Below are positions 42,914-53,532 of a stretch of DNA of 64,000 nucleotides, in pieces. The notes beneath the pieces were generated by a model that saw nothing but the letters and a program-made list of their open reading frames with translations, had not been told where the DNA came from and ran no database searches. Numbering within the stretch: the stretch's first letter is position 1; every line of letters starts with the position of its first letter. The translations under genes and the position numbers were made by a program. The stretch comes from Saccharum officinarum (Eukaryota > Streptophyta > Magnoliopsida > Poales > Poaceae): the NCBI GenBank assembly GCA_020631735.1, contig CM036168.1:97382932-97446931 (forward strand), written 5' to 3'.

Positions 42914-45900
42914 TGTAACACCTCAGGTGTTTAGCTCCATAATTGCATTGCATTGCATGAGCATAAGCATGCATCATTTCATGTTAATTCATGTGGTTGC
43001 AACAAATGTGATTTGTTTTTAAAGTTTTGTTTGACTCACATCATGTGACACTAGGGAGTTGGTGTAACTAAAAGGTAGAGTAGCTAATTACATCTCACAG
43101 CACCTTAGTTATACTTAGGGTCACTCATGGAGCAAGGTTCATGTTGACCAAAATCACCAAAATGCCCTCCAAGATGTAGTTGACCACCACTTAGCCCTAA
43201 GATGCTCTAGTTTGACCAATTAAAAAGTCTAGCTTAGAGACCTTGCATGGAGGAGCACCCTTAAGCAAAGTTGTAGAGAATTTCACAAGGAACAAAAGTT
43301 CTAATGTGGCCATCTCATGAAAATGATCAGAACATGCTCAAAAATGGCCCACAAGTCAGTATTAGAGGCTATTTTGGGACTTAGCAATTTTGGCTAAGTG
43401 TGAAGCTGAAAACCGTTTCACTGTACCTCACTTTGGCAACTTGTAACTCACAAACTAGGCCGAATCAGTCCTTGAGCCAATTGACAAAGTTGTTGTCCAC
43501 CCATAGCTCTACAACATTGTCAATATCACCATCACCTAGTTCTAAATGGTTTAGGAGATATGGTGCCTGGGAAAATGGGTTTCAGTCGGTTAGCTAACTG
43601 AAACTCGGTTTCAGTTTCTGGGTACCTCACTTCAGGGCCCTGTATGTCACTAACCAAGCCGAACCAGTCTCCGATCTCTCTTACCAACTTGTAGTCCTTG
43701 CATAGGGCTACGACTTTGCTAATTGGAGATTTCACTAATTCGAGCTCGTTTATGAGTTAATCAACGTCAAACATTCGCTGTCAGACCACCACGCCGGGCT
43801 CCATTCAGTCGACCGACACCGACAGCTTCGTGTCGTGGCGCTCGGGCAGAGCTCGGTGGCCGCGTGGCGCTCGCGCCCTGCTGTCGCCTCCACGACACGA
43901 GCATGCGCGCGGGCGTGAAGTCGGGGCCGACACCTCAACCCCCACCACTCGCGCCACAACTCCCCCTCTCTTCCGCTCTCTCCTCACCGAGGCGGAACAA
44001 CCGAGCACCATTGCCGCCTCCACTCCGGCGAGCTCGTGCGCGCTCTCCACCGTACTGCCGCCCACAAAAACGCGTCCACAGCTCCGCCTTGAAGCCCGCT
44101 ACCTCACCGTCCACTCCAAGCAGCCAATCGCGCTTTGGTAGGGTCACATTTTTGTTTTCCACCGCCGCGGTACCTCACCGGAGTTCCTCCGCGCGACGGC
44201 TCTCCGTGGCCAGGGGTCTCTGGGCATCTCTGTCGCCCCTTTTAGGTGCGTTAGGGTCGAAGTAGAATGGGGATGCTCGTAGAGGGTTAGGGTTGGGACG
44301 TCAGGCTCACCGGCGGCGAGATTTCGCCACCACCGTGCCGGTGGTCCGCCAAGCCCGACGGCGAGCACCTTCCCGTGGCTCTGCCGCCCTATTCTTGCCA
44401 CCAATCGACTTAGCTCGATGACGTGGTCATGCTCGTCCGCTCAGCTTCGCCGGTCGGCTCACCGACGGCGAGCTCCGGCGACCGCAGCTCCTCCCCTCCG
44501 CCTCTCTCTCTCTGACCGGTGGGACCGTCTGGTCAGTCGCACGCACGCGCGGGCGGGAGCCATAGATGGCCGCGTGCGGGAGCGGGCCACGCCGCGAGCC
44601 GTGGGCCGCGTCTTTCCCGGGCCGGCCCAGTAACAAATCCGATTTATTTCATTTCTTTTTATTCTGTCACAGTTTTAGTTAAGTTTTGGAAAATGTAGAT
44701 CTAGGGTTTTACTTGCCCAAAAATTATGAGATAAATTTTGTTGGGATCTACAGAGTGTGTAGTGTTTTAGAAAAATATGAATTGGTTATGTGATGTTTAG
44801 TTCCCGGGATATTTAATTAGGTCTTTGAAATGTGTTTTAAATCACATGCAAAATTGTTTAAATCATATCTTGAGTTTCAGTATTCCAAAAATTATGAAAT
44901 TTGGTGGGTAGGCTAATTTATACTTGCTCTAGCTCTGGTAAAAATTTGGGCAGTAGTGCTTAAGTACTTTTCAAGTTATAATGCTATCTAGTTATTTTAG
45001 GAAATACTTAAATGCATTTTTGTAATTTTTCTACATGTGCAATATTCATATAAGTTTTTGGAGAATGTCTTGGTACCTTAAAGTGTCCAAGAAAATTAGG
45101 AAATCTGTTGTTTGACACTTTTTAATATGATTTGTTAATTATACAAAAATCAGCCTTTTGGGCTTGTGAATTTTGTTTGGGGAGTTTCTTTAAATAATTT
45201 TAGTTCAAATTTTTACAGTGGTCTCTTTTTGGTTCATAGAGCCTCCTGTAATTTTTGTAGAATTTTAGGAGCAGTTTACATATATGTTTAAAATTCCACT
45301 TAATTACTTAAGTAAATTAAGAAATGAGTATAAATAAATATTCTAGGTGGGCACAAATTACTTTCTAGTGTTTTTGTGACCAGTGTGAACTTTTGGTAAC
45401 ATTAGTTTGGTCTTAGAGAATGTTTGCCACATAAATAAATATTTAATCTTTGCAATTCTAGGTTTTCTGGACAGCTGGTAGTATTTCTAGGTTTGACCTT
45501 TGATAAAGGTGGTTGCTGGAAAACTTGTAAATACCAAAGTTGTAGTAAGCTTGATAAAATAGCTTGTGTCAAAATTTGGAAGCATTTGGCTTAGTAGTTT
45601 GGGAGTTATAGCTGTTTAAAGTGGCTATCCAGAAATGACTGCTCTCTGTTTGGAGAGGACAGATTCTGGAACTTTGGAATTTCGACTAGGCAAACTTTAG
45701 AATTAAGTGTTGAGGTCTGAAAATATTTTGTAGAGTATTTTATAAGCTTTCCAGATTGTCTTGTATCATGCCTTTAAGGTTTGGTAATCTCCAGTTATGA
45801 TAAAAACACGTAGCTGCTGTCTAGAAATTTTTGTCATAATAATTGATGAATTGTTGTTGGTAACCTAAGTAATGTTATTCTTATGATTTTTAGGTGTTAG

Positions 45901-47719
45901 AGCCTTAACTGAAGCGGAACAATTGTACATTAGGTTGGGTAGATTAGGTAAGTACTTCTCCACCGGAGAAGAGATTTGCATGTACTAATAAAGTGACTTG
46001 AGTAGAGTACTTTTATTGCTGAAATGCATTTCATTCCGAGCATGTTGCACCCATTATGCATCCATGATATTTATTGTGCATTCATGCAATAGGTATTCCG
46101 GAGGGGGTAACGCTCCTCGAATTCGAGCAAGTGATTCCGGAGGAGGACCAGGAGCAGCAGAAGGAGCCCGAGGATCCAGCAGATGAAGGAGTGCCCGCAG
46201 ACGACCTACCTGAGTGTCCTGACCACCGGCCCTCGACCTTTCTGAAAGGCAAGCCCTGATGCATGCTGAACCCATCATTTTATAAATCTATCTTGAGTAC
46301 TTTTAAATGTTTAATGCATTAAGTTGTAGGAGTTGTATGAAAACAATTGTTGCATTATACCTGTCCTTGTCTAGATATTGTACTTAACTCCTATTTTAGG
46401 TTTAGGCACGTATCAATGCTTAGCCCTGCTTAGTTCGGTAGAAGTCGAGTGATTTCCGGTCATCCGCGAGATGTAGGAAGGAGTCACGAGTGGCTTTATG
46501 GCTATCGTGGATGGAACCATGCCTTAAAATGAAATTGAGACCGGGCGGGAGTTCGATAGTACAGCCGCAAGACACTTCACGTCTAGGGTGTGGAGCTATG
46601 CCCTTGAGTCATGTTGAACGCAGTCTAACACTTAGTTGGCCGGATAAGCCGTTCCGACCGCGAAGCTAAGTAATGTAGTTCAGGCCGGGAATCGAATGGT
46701 AGGTTGCTTCTTGGAGGAGAGAAAGGATGTGCTTGGGGACATTGGCGTGAGACCAAGGGGGGTTAGAGTCCCTATCACCTGGCAGAGTGTCGCCCTTGGG
46801 GTCGCGACATCATTCGGACCCGCGATTCCTGAATCATATAAAAAGGTGACTTGTGCGACCCTGGCAGGGGCCTGCGCGGTGAGTGTTAGAAATACCCCTC
46901 CAGCTGGATAGGAATTCGATTCGAATCACCGTCGCTCCTGGTTAGTGAGCACTTGACTTGAGCAGCGGCAACGTAGATCTCATTAAATGAACAGGTGGTT
47001 AAGGGAATGATACAATGTTGCCACAATGATATACCTGCTATGGATATAATAATAATGTTGTTTGATTATAATCAAGTGCATGCTTAGTACAGGTGCTAAG
47101 ATAGATGACAGGTAAATGCTAAAAAGAACTGCTAGTACAAGTTATAAGAATTTCAATTACTTATGCCTTTATGCAAAATGTGATGTCAGCTAGCCTCTTG
47201 TGTAAGCCTTGCATAATCCTTGGTGTCATCTTATTTCTGGTTTTCGACGGGTAAGTCTAGCTGAGTACATTCCAGTACTCAGGGTTTATTCCCTCCTGTT
47301 GCAGATGATATGCTCTATCAAGGCTTCTGCAAAACTTGTCTCCACCCTGCGGGTGACGAAGACTAGATCACTAGGGCGTGATCATCTTTTATGTACTTTT
47401 CTGATGCTTTTGCGGGTTGTTGATCAACAAGACTGGCAGTAGTTAAACAAAAGGGTGTGTGTGTGCTTCCGCTACTTTATAAACTTGGTTTGTAATATTT
47501 GCGACTCCGTGTGTGTAAACTTATTTCAGAACTACTTGTGAAATGTAACGTATGATGTTGTATGTTGAATGATGCGATCTTGGTTGTAAGCAAGTTGGTT
47601 TGAAATCCTTCGTGGTTTCGATTGACTACCGGGATTATATGGGCTCAAGTTCGAAAATTTGAGCGCTTCGGTGCTTGTTTTTGTACTTGTGCTCTTATAA
47701 TTTGGTCGGTTCTGTTACA
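42914..47719 (+). repeat. 5' LTR of element B (4806 bp)
   Basis: Begins TGTAACACCTCAGG and ends GGTTCTGTTACA. Holds a GC-rich block around 43800-44640, a long AT-rich part, the conserved mini-exon (46093-46248) and a block around 46400-46920. It lacks 36 bp present in the 3' LTR at about 57835-57875. Promoter position is not certain; transcription should start inside the LTR and run to the right. Confidence 0.93.
46093..46248 (+). other. Conserved coding-like mini-exon in the 5' LTR of B
   Basis: 156 bp between GCAATAG| and AAAG|GCAAGC. Reads as an acidic peptide ending DDLPECPDHRPSTFLKGKP, homologous to 5649-5798 of element A. In this LTR the frame stops right after KGKP (TGA), while the 3' LTR has CGG there. 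No ATG precedes it in frame. Confidence 0.45.
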
Positions 47720-47721
47720 GC

Positions 47722-47733
47722 TGGTACCGGAGC
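47722..47733 (+). other. Primer-binding site of element B
   Basis: TGGTACCGGAGC, two bases after the LTR end; resembles the initiator tRNA-Met primer site with two changes. Confidence 0.75.
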
Positions 47734-47940
47734 ATAATTCAACATTAAACACATCGTACGAGTATTTAAAAACAAAAGTATTTGATTATGAAAAGGGTTA
47801 AAACTCTAAAAATTATTTTCATAGGTATGCCAGTGATCACATCCCTTAGCCCAAATAAGGACTCTTAGGTGGCTTATTATAAAGACTAACTTGGGGGCCT
47901 TGTTTGTTTTTGTTTCGTCGTCCATACGGCGTGATATTGT

Positions 47941-47994
47941 ATGGATGCCATCCACTTGGGTGGTAATGTATGGATCAATTGCCTCGACGCTCTG
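47941..47994 (+). CDS. Putative leader exon of element B (18 codons)
   Basis: ATG at 47941, preceded in frame by TGA, opens MDAIHLGGNVWINCLDAL and meets a GTAAGT donor at 47995. Element A has the homologous 18 codons (3960-3907) with the same donor. The downstream acceptor-like CAGs at 48492 and 49750 are in matching phase. If used, both the extra ORF and Gag would carry this leader at their N-terminus, or the leader ATG would serve as a uORF when splicing fails. Confidence 0.5.
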
Positions 47995-48492
47995 GTAAGT
48001 GTGAGTTGTGAGAGCATGATCGTCCAACCGGCGATCGAGGGGAGAGTAGTTTTGGTGACTTGCATACTTACATGTTTAAACCATGTAATTACATAATCAC
48101 TTAATTGTGGGAATATATATATCGGGTAGCTTTGATACTAAAGTATATACATCAGGGGATGTGTATATGGAAAGTATTTAAATTACTGCTTTCTTGTGTG
48201 CTTATATTGGGAAACTGTTGGGCTGAAATGAGATTTTCTGCACGTACACTAACAGCGCAAACGAGTAGACCGATAGTTTCGCCTATATGAGAGAACGTAT
48301 GTATGCCACCGCCTAGCGTTAGAAATTTTTGATTCTACTAGGATGAGAGGGCGTACGGAACGTGCATGCATCATGTTTAATTAGATCATACATATCATTT
48401 ACTCCCTCCTTAAAAATTTCAATAGTCCCGACTAAATTAAATTTCGTATCCCCTAAATGATCCTCACCTTAAGTCGTATCTTGTTGCTACAG

Positions 48493-49089
48493 ATGACACG
48501 TACCAAGAGGACCGCTCGCAAGTCCACTGGGGGCAGGGCACCTCGTCACCAGCTCGCTCCACGTGAGCCCCGCCCTGAGCCCACTGAGGTGGATAGGCTG
48601 AGGGCTGAGTTGGCTGAAGTGACTGCTGCCAGGAATGCAGCGCGTCAGCAACTGGAGCAAGTGATCCGTGATCGTGACCAGGAAACACTTGTAGTCCAGA
48701 GATTGACAGTAGCACATCGCAACTGTCAACGCATGCTGGTCCATGTCATGAATCAGAGGGATGAAGCCTGGCACGAGGAGAACGTTCTGAGAGCTCGTCA
48801 GTTTGAGCTCGAGCAACAGTTGGAGAATGCTGAAGAATACAATGACAATCTTCATGAAGAAGTGCACCGCCTGAACAACCAGCTAAATCCTCTGCTGTCT
48901 CGAAACAACAACGCAGATGAGGACATGGGTTCGGGAATCATCATGGCTGAAGGTGATGATGAAGTAGGGGTCAATGGGCCCCAAGATGCCGCACAAGAAG
49001 AAGAAGAAGAAGAAGATGAGGAGTTAGAGCCTGTTAGTGATGAGGACGGCAGGGAGATCCTTGACACTGACTCTGAGGATGATGCTTAG
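48493..49089 (+). CDS. Extra ORF of element B: histone H3-tail mimic, coiled coil and acidic tail
   Basis: 198 residues; ATG at 48493 directly after TTGTTGCTACAG. The first residues TRTKRTARKSTGGRAPR match the histone H3 N-terminus at 13 of 17 positions, keeping R2, T3, K4, A7, R8, K9, S10, T11 and the GG turn; A1 is T, Q5 is R and K14 is R. HQLAP still follows H3. Then a coiled coil (about 35-135, e.g. VDRLRAELAEV, EENVLRARQFELEQQLEN) and a Glu/Asp-rich tail (EEEEEEDEELEP to DSEDDA). The dsRBD-like region seen in element A is missing, so B carries a shortened form. The frame is intact, unlike A. Function unknown; a mimic that engages H3-tail readers or modifiers is the leading idea. Confidence 0.85.
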   Translation: MTRTKRTARKSTGGRAPRHQLAPREPRPEPTEVDRLRAELAEVTAARNAARQQLEQVIRDRDQETLVVQRLTVAHRNCQRMLVHVMNQRDEAWHEENVLRARQFELEQQLENAEEYNDNLHEEVHRLNNQLNPLLSRNNNADEDMGSGIIMAEGDDEVGVNGPQDAAQEEEEEEDEELEPVSDEDGREILDTDSEDDA

Positions 49090-49750
49090 AGTAGTTATCA
49101 CGTAGCTATGATGTTAGGATTGTCTTTTGTGCCCTCCCTGTGTTGGAGTGAGGCTTTGTAATAACTTGACTTTTGGGATGTAAGGTCGAACCCTATGTTT
49201 CCTAGATGTTTATTTGAACCTGTTAATTTTTATCACAATTGGATGTCTTATTGCGTGCGTTCGATGATGGTGTCACGATTAGCACCCTTTGGTGCCGCGA
49301 CGAAACCGAGAGCCTCCTATGGCGCGCGACATAAGGTTGTGCTGCTTGGCACGCGCTGGTATCGAGGTGGCTAGTCATGATCCACCATGGAACTCTACCG
49401 TTGAGAAGTCTCTTTGTGGTCAGTTTGAAGTAGCCTTTCCCAGTCAACTAAAAACTTTGAAATCGAATCCACGTACCGGGCGAAAGATCAAAAATCACGT
49501 AGATTTTAACGTAAACGGTTCAGTAACTGCTGTGCTCCTTGTGAGTGAGCCTTTATCAAAGTACATCTTGTTGGATTCCCTCGCATGATTGCGCCAATTG
49601 ATCCGCTTGAATGGATTGTGCGATTGTGATGAATTATTGTGCCATGAGTATTTAGAGAAGTCTAATTCATGAAGTCAGTTTGACATATTTACAATAATCC
49701 GTCTACAAATTTCTCACATCGTCAGTGCTCATTGGCTATGCATTTTGCAG

Positions 49751-50581
49751 ATGTCGTACAATCTCCGTCGGGGTCGTGGCAATGAGGATGAGGAACAGCC
49801 ACCCTCTCCGCCACCACCTACCCCGGCTGAGCTGATGCAGACAGTGGTCGAAGGGCAGCGCATGCTGGCAGATGCTATGCGCCAGCTTGCCAACCGGGAG
49901 GCTCGTCATGGCCGCCAAGGCCCAGAACCTAATCAGTACAGTGATTTCAAGGACTTTCTTGTTACTAAGCCCCCGCTCTTTAAGGAGGCGGAGGAACCAC
50001 TGCAAGCCGATGAGTGGTTGAACACTATTGAACAAAAGTTTCGTCTGCTTCGCTTGACTGATGAGCTAAAAACTGAATATGCTTCTCACCAACTGCATGG
50101 CACAGCGGGTATTTGGTGGAGCCACTATCGTTCCACACTGCCTGCAAATGTCCCTATTGCTTGGGACCAGTTCAAGGCCGCATTCCGTGGGAACTATATT
50201 CCTCCAGGTCTTATGGCAATCAAGCACACCGAATTCATGAGGCTGTCGCAGGGAAATAAAAGCTTGACTGAATATCTGCAATTTTTCAACAACCTAGCAA
50301 GGTATGCCACAGAGTTTATGGATACCGATGCCAAGAATATTGCTAGCTTTAAAAGAGGCCTCGGCCCAAAGCTGATGAAGACTATGGGCACTAGCAAGTG
50401 TACTACCTTCAATGATTTTATCAGTGATGCTCTGACTCAAGAGAACAATAACTCTATCTATGCTGCTTCTAAGAGCCGCAAGAGGGCACTGGAGGCGAGC
50501 GCTTCGCAGTCTCAGACCTCAGGTGCACCTAGGTCTTCCCCTCGCCCACCTGCTCAGAATACCAAGTTTCGTCCGCCCTAG
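49751..50581 (+). CDS. gag: Gag capsid of element B
   Basis: 276 residues starting MSYNLRRGRGN directly after TTTTGCAG. Retrotransposon gag domain landmarks: FKDFLVTKPPLFKEAEEP, ADEWLNTIEQKFR, GIWWSHYRSTLP, FRGNYIPPGL, ASFKRGLGPKLM. It ends FRPP then TAG, exactly as in element A. The nucleocapsid zinc knuckle lies after this stop in the same frame. Either the stop is read through to make Gag-Pol or it is an inherited CAG-to-TAG lesion. Confidence 0.9.
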   Translation: MSYNLRRGRGNEDEEQPPSPPPPTPAELMQTVVEGQRMLADAMRQLANREARHGRQGPEPNQYSDFKDFLVTKPPLFKEAEEPLQADEWLNTIEQKFRLLRLTDELKTEYASHQLHGTAGIWWSHYRSTLPANVPIAWDQFKAAFRGNYIPPGLMAIKHTEFMRLSQGNKSLTEYLQFFNNLARYATEFMDTDAKNIASFKRGLGPKLMKTMGTSKCTTFNDFISDALTQENNNSIYAASKSRKRALEASASQSQTSGAPRSSPRPPAQNTKFRPP

Positions 50582-51253
50582 AAGAAGCCTGCTGCAAAGA
50601 CTGGGTTTCGCAAGGCATATACAGTGGCTCTGCCAAAGGGTAATTCGGGCCAAGGCAGCTCCAGTGTTCCTCCCAGCAACATGCCTTGCTGGAACTGCAA
50701 CAAGCCAGGTCATTGGTCCAGGAACTGTCCTTACCCTAAGAAGAATGTCAACCAAGATGGTCGTCAAGGGCACGCTCATTATAACAGTATTGAGGAAATC
50801 CCATCTGGTGAGGTTGTCACTGCTGGTAAGTTCCTAGTTGACCAACATCCTGCAGTGGTACTTTTTGATTCAGGTGCTTCGCATTCCTTTATCAGTCCTA
50901 AGTTTGCATCAGAGTTTGCACACAAATTGCATACTGTTGAAGGTGGGGGTTATTGTATTAGTGCAGCAAGTGGGAATATTTCCACAAATAAAGTAGTGGG
51001 GAATCTTGAGCTTGAGATTGAAGGGCGAAAGTACTCGCTTGCCTTAGTGGTTTTGCCGGGTTTAGGCATAGATGTTATTCTGGGCATGAATTGGATGAGC
51101 CAGAATGGGGTACTCATTGATACATCCACTCGGGTAGTTATGCTCAGAGATCCTATAGATCAAAAGGTTTTCTGGTACAACTTCCCAGAAAAGTGGAATT
51201 TTCTGGGGAAGTTCATGATGTGCAAGCAAAGGCGTTGGCTGAAATTCCCGTAG
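50582..51253 (+). CDS. Zinc knuckle and aspartic protease of element B
   Basis: In the gag frame beyond the TAG: CCHC knuckle [14 protein letters not shown] at about 50687-50728 and protease core [11 protein letters not shown] near 50858, with the second conserved LGMNWM block near 51085. The frame ends at 51253, but homologous coding continues one frame back from about 51193, so a single-base change separates protease from RT. Confidence 0.85.
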   Translation, partial: KKPAAKTGFRKAYTVALPKGNSGQGSSSVPPSNMPCWNCNKPGHWSRNCPYPKKNVNQDGRQGHAHYNSIEEIPSGEVVTAGKFLVDQHPAVVLFDSGASHSFISPKFASEFAHKLHTVEGGGYCISAASGNISTNKVVGNLELEIEGRKYSLALVVLPGLGIDVILGMNWMSQNGVLIDTSTRVVMLRDPIDQKVFWYNFPEKWNFLGKFMMCKQRRWLKFP

Positions 51254-53532
51254 TAAATGAGTTTCCAGACGTTTTTCCCGATGATTTGCCGGGACTCCCT
51301 CTGGATCGGGATGTGGAGTTTAAAATCGAGTTGTTGCCTGGCACGGCACCCATCTCTAGGAGACCCTATAGGATGCCTCCAAATGAACTAGCTGAACTTA
51401 AGGTGCAATTGAATGAACTTTTGAAGAAGGGGTTGATTCGTCCCAGTTCGTCTCCGTGGGGATGTCCTGCTATCTTTGTAAAGAAGAAGGATCAGTCGTT
51501 GCGGATGTGTGTAGATTATAGACCTCTGAATGCAGTCACTGTCAAAAATAAGTATCCTCTGCCACGTATCGACATCTTGTTCGATCAGTTGTCTAAAGCT
51601 AAAGTTTTCTCCAAGATCGATCTAAGATCTGGCTACCATCAAATTAAAATCCGCCCGGAAGATGTTCCAAAGACAGCCTTCTCTACCAGATACGGTCTTT
51701 ATGAGTATCTTGTTATGTCTTTCGGCTTGACCAACGCCCCTGCACACTTTATGTACTTGATGAATTCGGTATTTATGCCCGAATTGGACAAGTTTGTGGT
51801 GGTATTTATTGATGATATCCTGATATATTCTAAAAATGAGGAAGATCACGCTGAACATCTGCGTATAGTCCTCACCAGACTGCGCGAACATCAATTATAT
51901 GCAAAGTTCAGTAAGTGTGAATTCTGGCTTCAAGAAGTACCTTTCCTTGGACATATGTTGTCCGATGGAGGAATTATGGTGGACCCCGCCAAGGTACAAG
52001 AAGTACTGAACTGGAAGGCTCCTATCTCGGTTCACGAGGTCCGGAGTTTTCTTGGTTTGGCTGGCTATTATCGTCGCTTCATCCCGGATTTCTCGAAAAT
52101 AGCCAAGCCAATGACTCGGCTGCTGCAAAAAGACACCAGGTTTGTCTGGACTCCTGAGTGTGATGCGGCTTTTCACAAACTGCGAACTCTCCTAACCTCG
52201 GCTCCGGTTTTGGCGCAACCAGATATCGAGAAACATTTTGACGTGTATTGTGATGCCTCAGGCATAGGTTTGGGAGGTGTTCTGATGCAAGAAGGCCGAG
52301 TAATTGCATATACCTCTCGACAACTTCGGAAGCATGAGGCGAATTATCCAACGCATGACTTAGAACTCGCCACAGTCGTTCATGCTTTGAAAGTGTGGCG
52401 GCATTATCTGCTGGGCAATGTCTGCAATATCTACACAGACCACAAAAGCCTCAAATACATCTTCACCCAACTCGAGTTAAATATGCGTCAAAGAAGATGG
52501 CTCGAGTTGATTAAGGATTATAACCTTCAAGTGCACTATCATCCTGGCAAGGCAAATGTGGTTGCGGATGCTTTAAGCCGTAAGTCTCATTGCCATTCCC
52601 TAGTTGAAACTGATTTTCATCGATCTCGCCTTCTACATCCAGCAGTCTTGTACAACATCACTGTCAGTTGTACTCTCAAAAGCAGAATTATTGAGCTCCA
52701 AAAGACTGACACTGGTATATTCCACATCAAACGTAAGATGAAAGAGCAAGAAACTACCCAGTTCAGGGTAGATGAAGAGGGTGTACTATGGTTCAAGGAT
52801 AGGTTAGTTGTGCCTAAGGACCGAGAGCTTAGAAATGATATTATGTCTGAAGCACACTCCTCTAAGTTGTCCATCCATCCTGGCAGCAATAAGATGTATT
52901 ATGATTTGAAGCCATACTATTGGTGGACCAAGATGCGGAAAGAGATAGCTGCATATGTGGCTAGGTGTGACACCTGCTGTAGAGTTAAAGCTGTGCATAT
53001 GAAAGCTGGGTTACTTCAACCACTTTCTATCCCAGGTTGGAAATGGGAAGAGATAAGTATGGATTTCATTGTCGGACTTCCTCCTACTGTCAAAAATCAT
53101 AACTCCATCTGGGTAATTGTAGACCGCCTAACCAAGTCGGCTCACTTCATTCCTGTTCGAGTAGACTATCATCCTACTGACTATGCTGAGTTGTATTTCA
53201 ATCAGATAGTCTGGCTCCATGGGATACCTCGTACTATCATATCTGACCGCGGTCCCCAGTTCACTGCTCGCTTTTGGGAGCACTTGCATCACCTTCTGGG
53301 AACCAAGTTAGTGAGAAGCTCTGCTTATCACCCCCAGACGTCTGGTCAGATGGAACGAGTTAACCAAATCTTGGAAGATCTGTTGCGGGCATGTGTAATA
53401 TCATCCAAGGGTTCTTGGGAAAAATGGTTACCTCTAGCCGAATTCTCGTACAATAATAGTTACCAAGAGAGTATTAAGATGGCCCCATTCGAAGCTTTGT
53501 ACGGTCGAAAGTGTAGAACTCCACTAAACTAG
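51193..53532 (+). CDS. pol: Reverse transcriptase, RNase H and integrase core of element B
   Basis: About 780 codons in one frame. RT motifs: [39 protein letters not shown] and the catalytic [10 protein letters not shown] (about 51796). RNase [16 protein letters not shown] near 52243 and [11 protein letters not shown]. Integrase: H-H-C-C zinc region ([12 protein letters not shown] ... CDTCCRVK), then the D-D-E core with [22 protein letters not shown] and [14 protein letters not shown]. It ends TPLN then TAG at 53530; the reading continues in the same frame, and related elements have TGG (Trp) there, so a single G-to-A change truncates it. Confidence 0.92.
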   Translation: MEFSGEVHDVQAKALAEIPVVNEFPDVFPDDLPGLPLDRDVEFKIELLPGTAPISRRPYRMPPNELAELKVQLNELLKKGLIRPSSSPWGCPAIFVKKKDQSLRMCVDYRPLNAVTVKNKYPLPRIDILFDQLSKAKVFSKIDLRSGYHQIKIRPEDVPKTAFSTRYGLYEYLVMSFGLTNAPAHFMYLMNSVFMPELDKFVVVFIDDILIYSKNEEDHAEHLRIVLTRLREHQLYAKFSKCEFWLQEVPFLGHMLSDGGIMVDPAKVQEVLNWKAPISVHEVRSFLGLAGYYRRFIPDFSKIAKPMTRLLQKDTRFVWTPECDAAFHKLRTLLTSAPVLAQPDIEKHFDVYCDASGIGLGGVLMQEGRVIAYTSRQLRKHEANYPTHDLELATVVHALKVWRHYLLGNVCNIYTDHKSLKYIFTQLELNMRQRRWLELIKDYNLQVHYHPGKANVVADALSRKSHCHSLVETDFHRSRLLHPAVLYNITVSCTLKSRIIELQKTDTGIFHIKRKMKEQETTQFRVDEEGVLWFKDRLVVPKDRELRNDIMSEAHSSKLSIHPGSNKMYYDLKPYYWWTKMRKEIAAYVARCDTCCRVKAVHMKAGLLQPLSIPGWKWEEISMDFIVGLPPTVKNHNSIWVIVDRLTKSAHFIPVRVDYHPTDYAELYFNQIVWLHGIPRTIISDRGPQFTARFWEHLHHLLGTKLVRSSAYHPQTSGQMERVNQILEDLLRACVISSKGSWEKWLPLAEFSYNNSYQESIKMAPFEALYGRKCRTPLN

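Noticed and set aside
43864..44265. 133-codon ORF in the LTR of B (180 codons at 54961)
   Set aside because: GC-rich LTR sequence, Pro/Arg/Ser low complexity, open in several frames on both strands, no support.
47941..48094. Leader ORF as an independent gene
   Set aside because: Similarity to element A stops at the GTAAGT donor; the codons beyond are not conserved, so it fits an exon rather than a free-standing gene.
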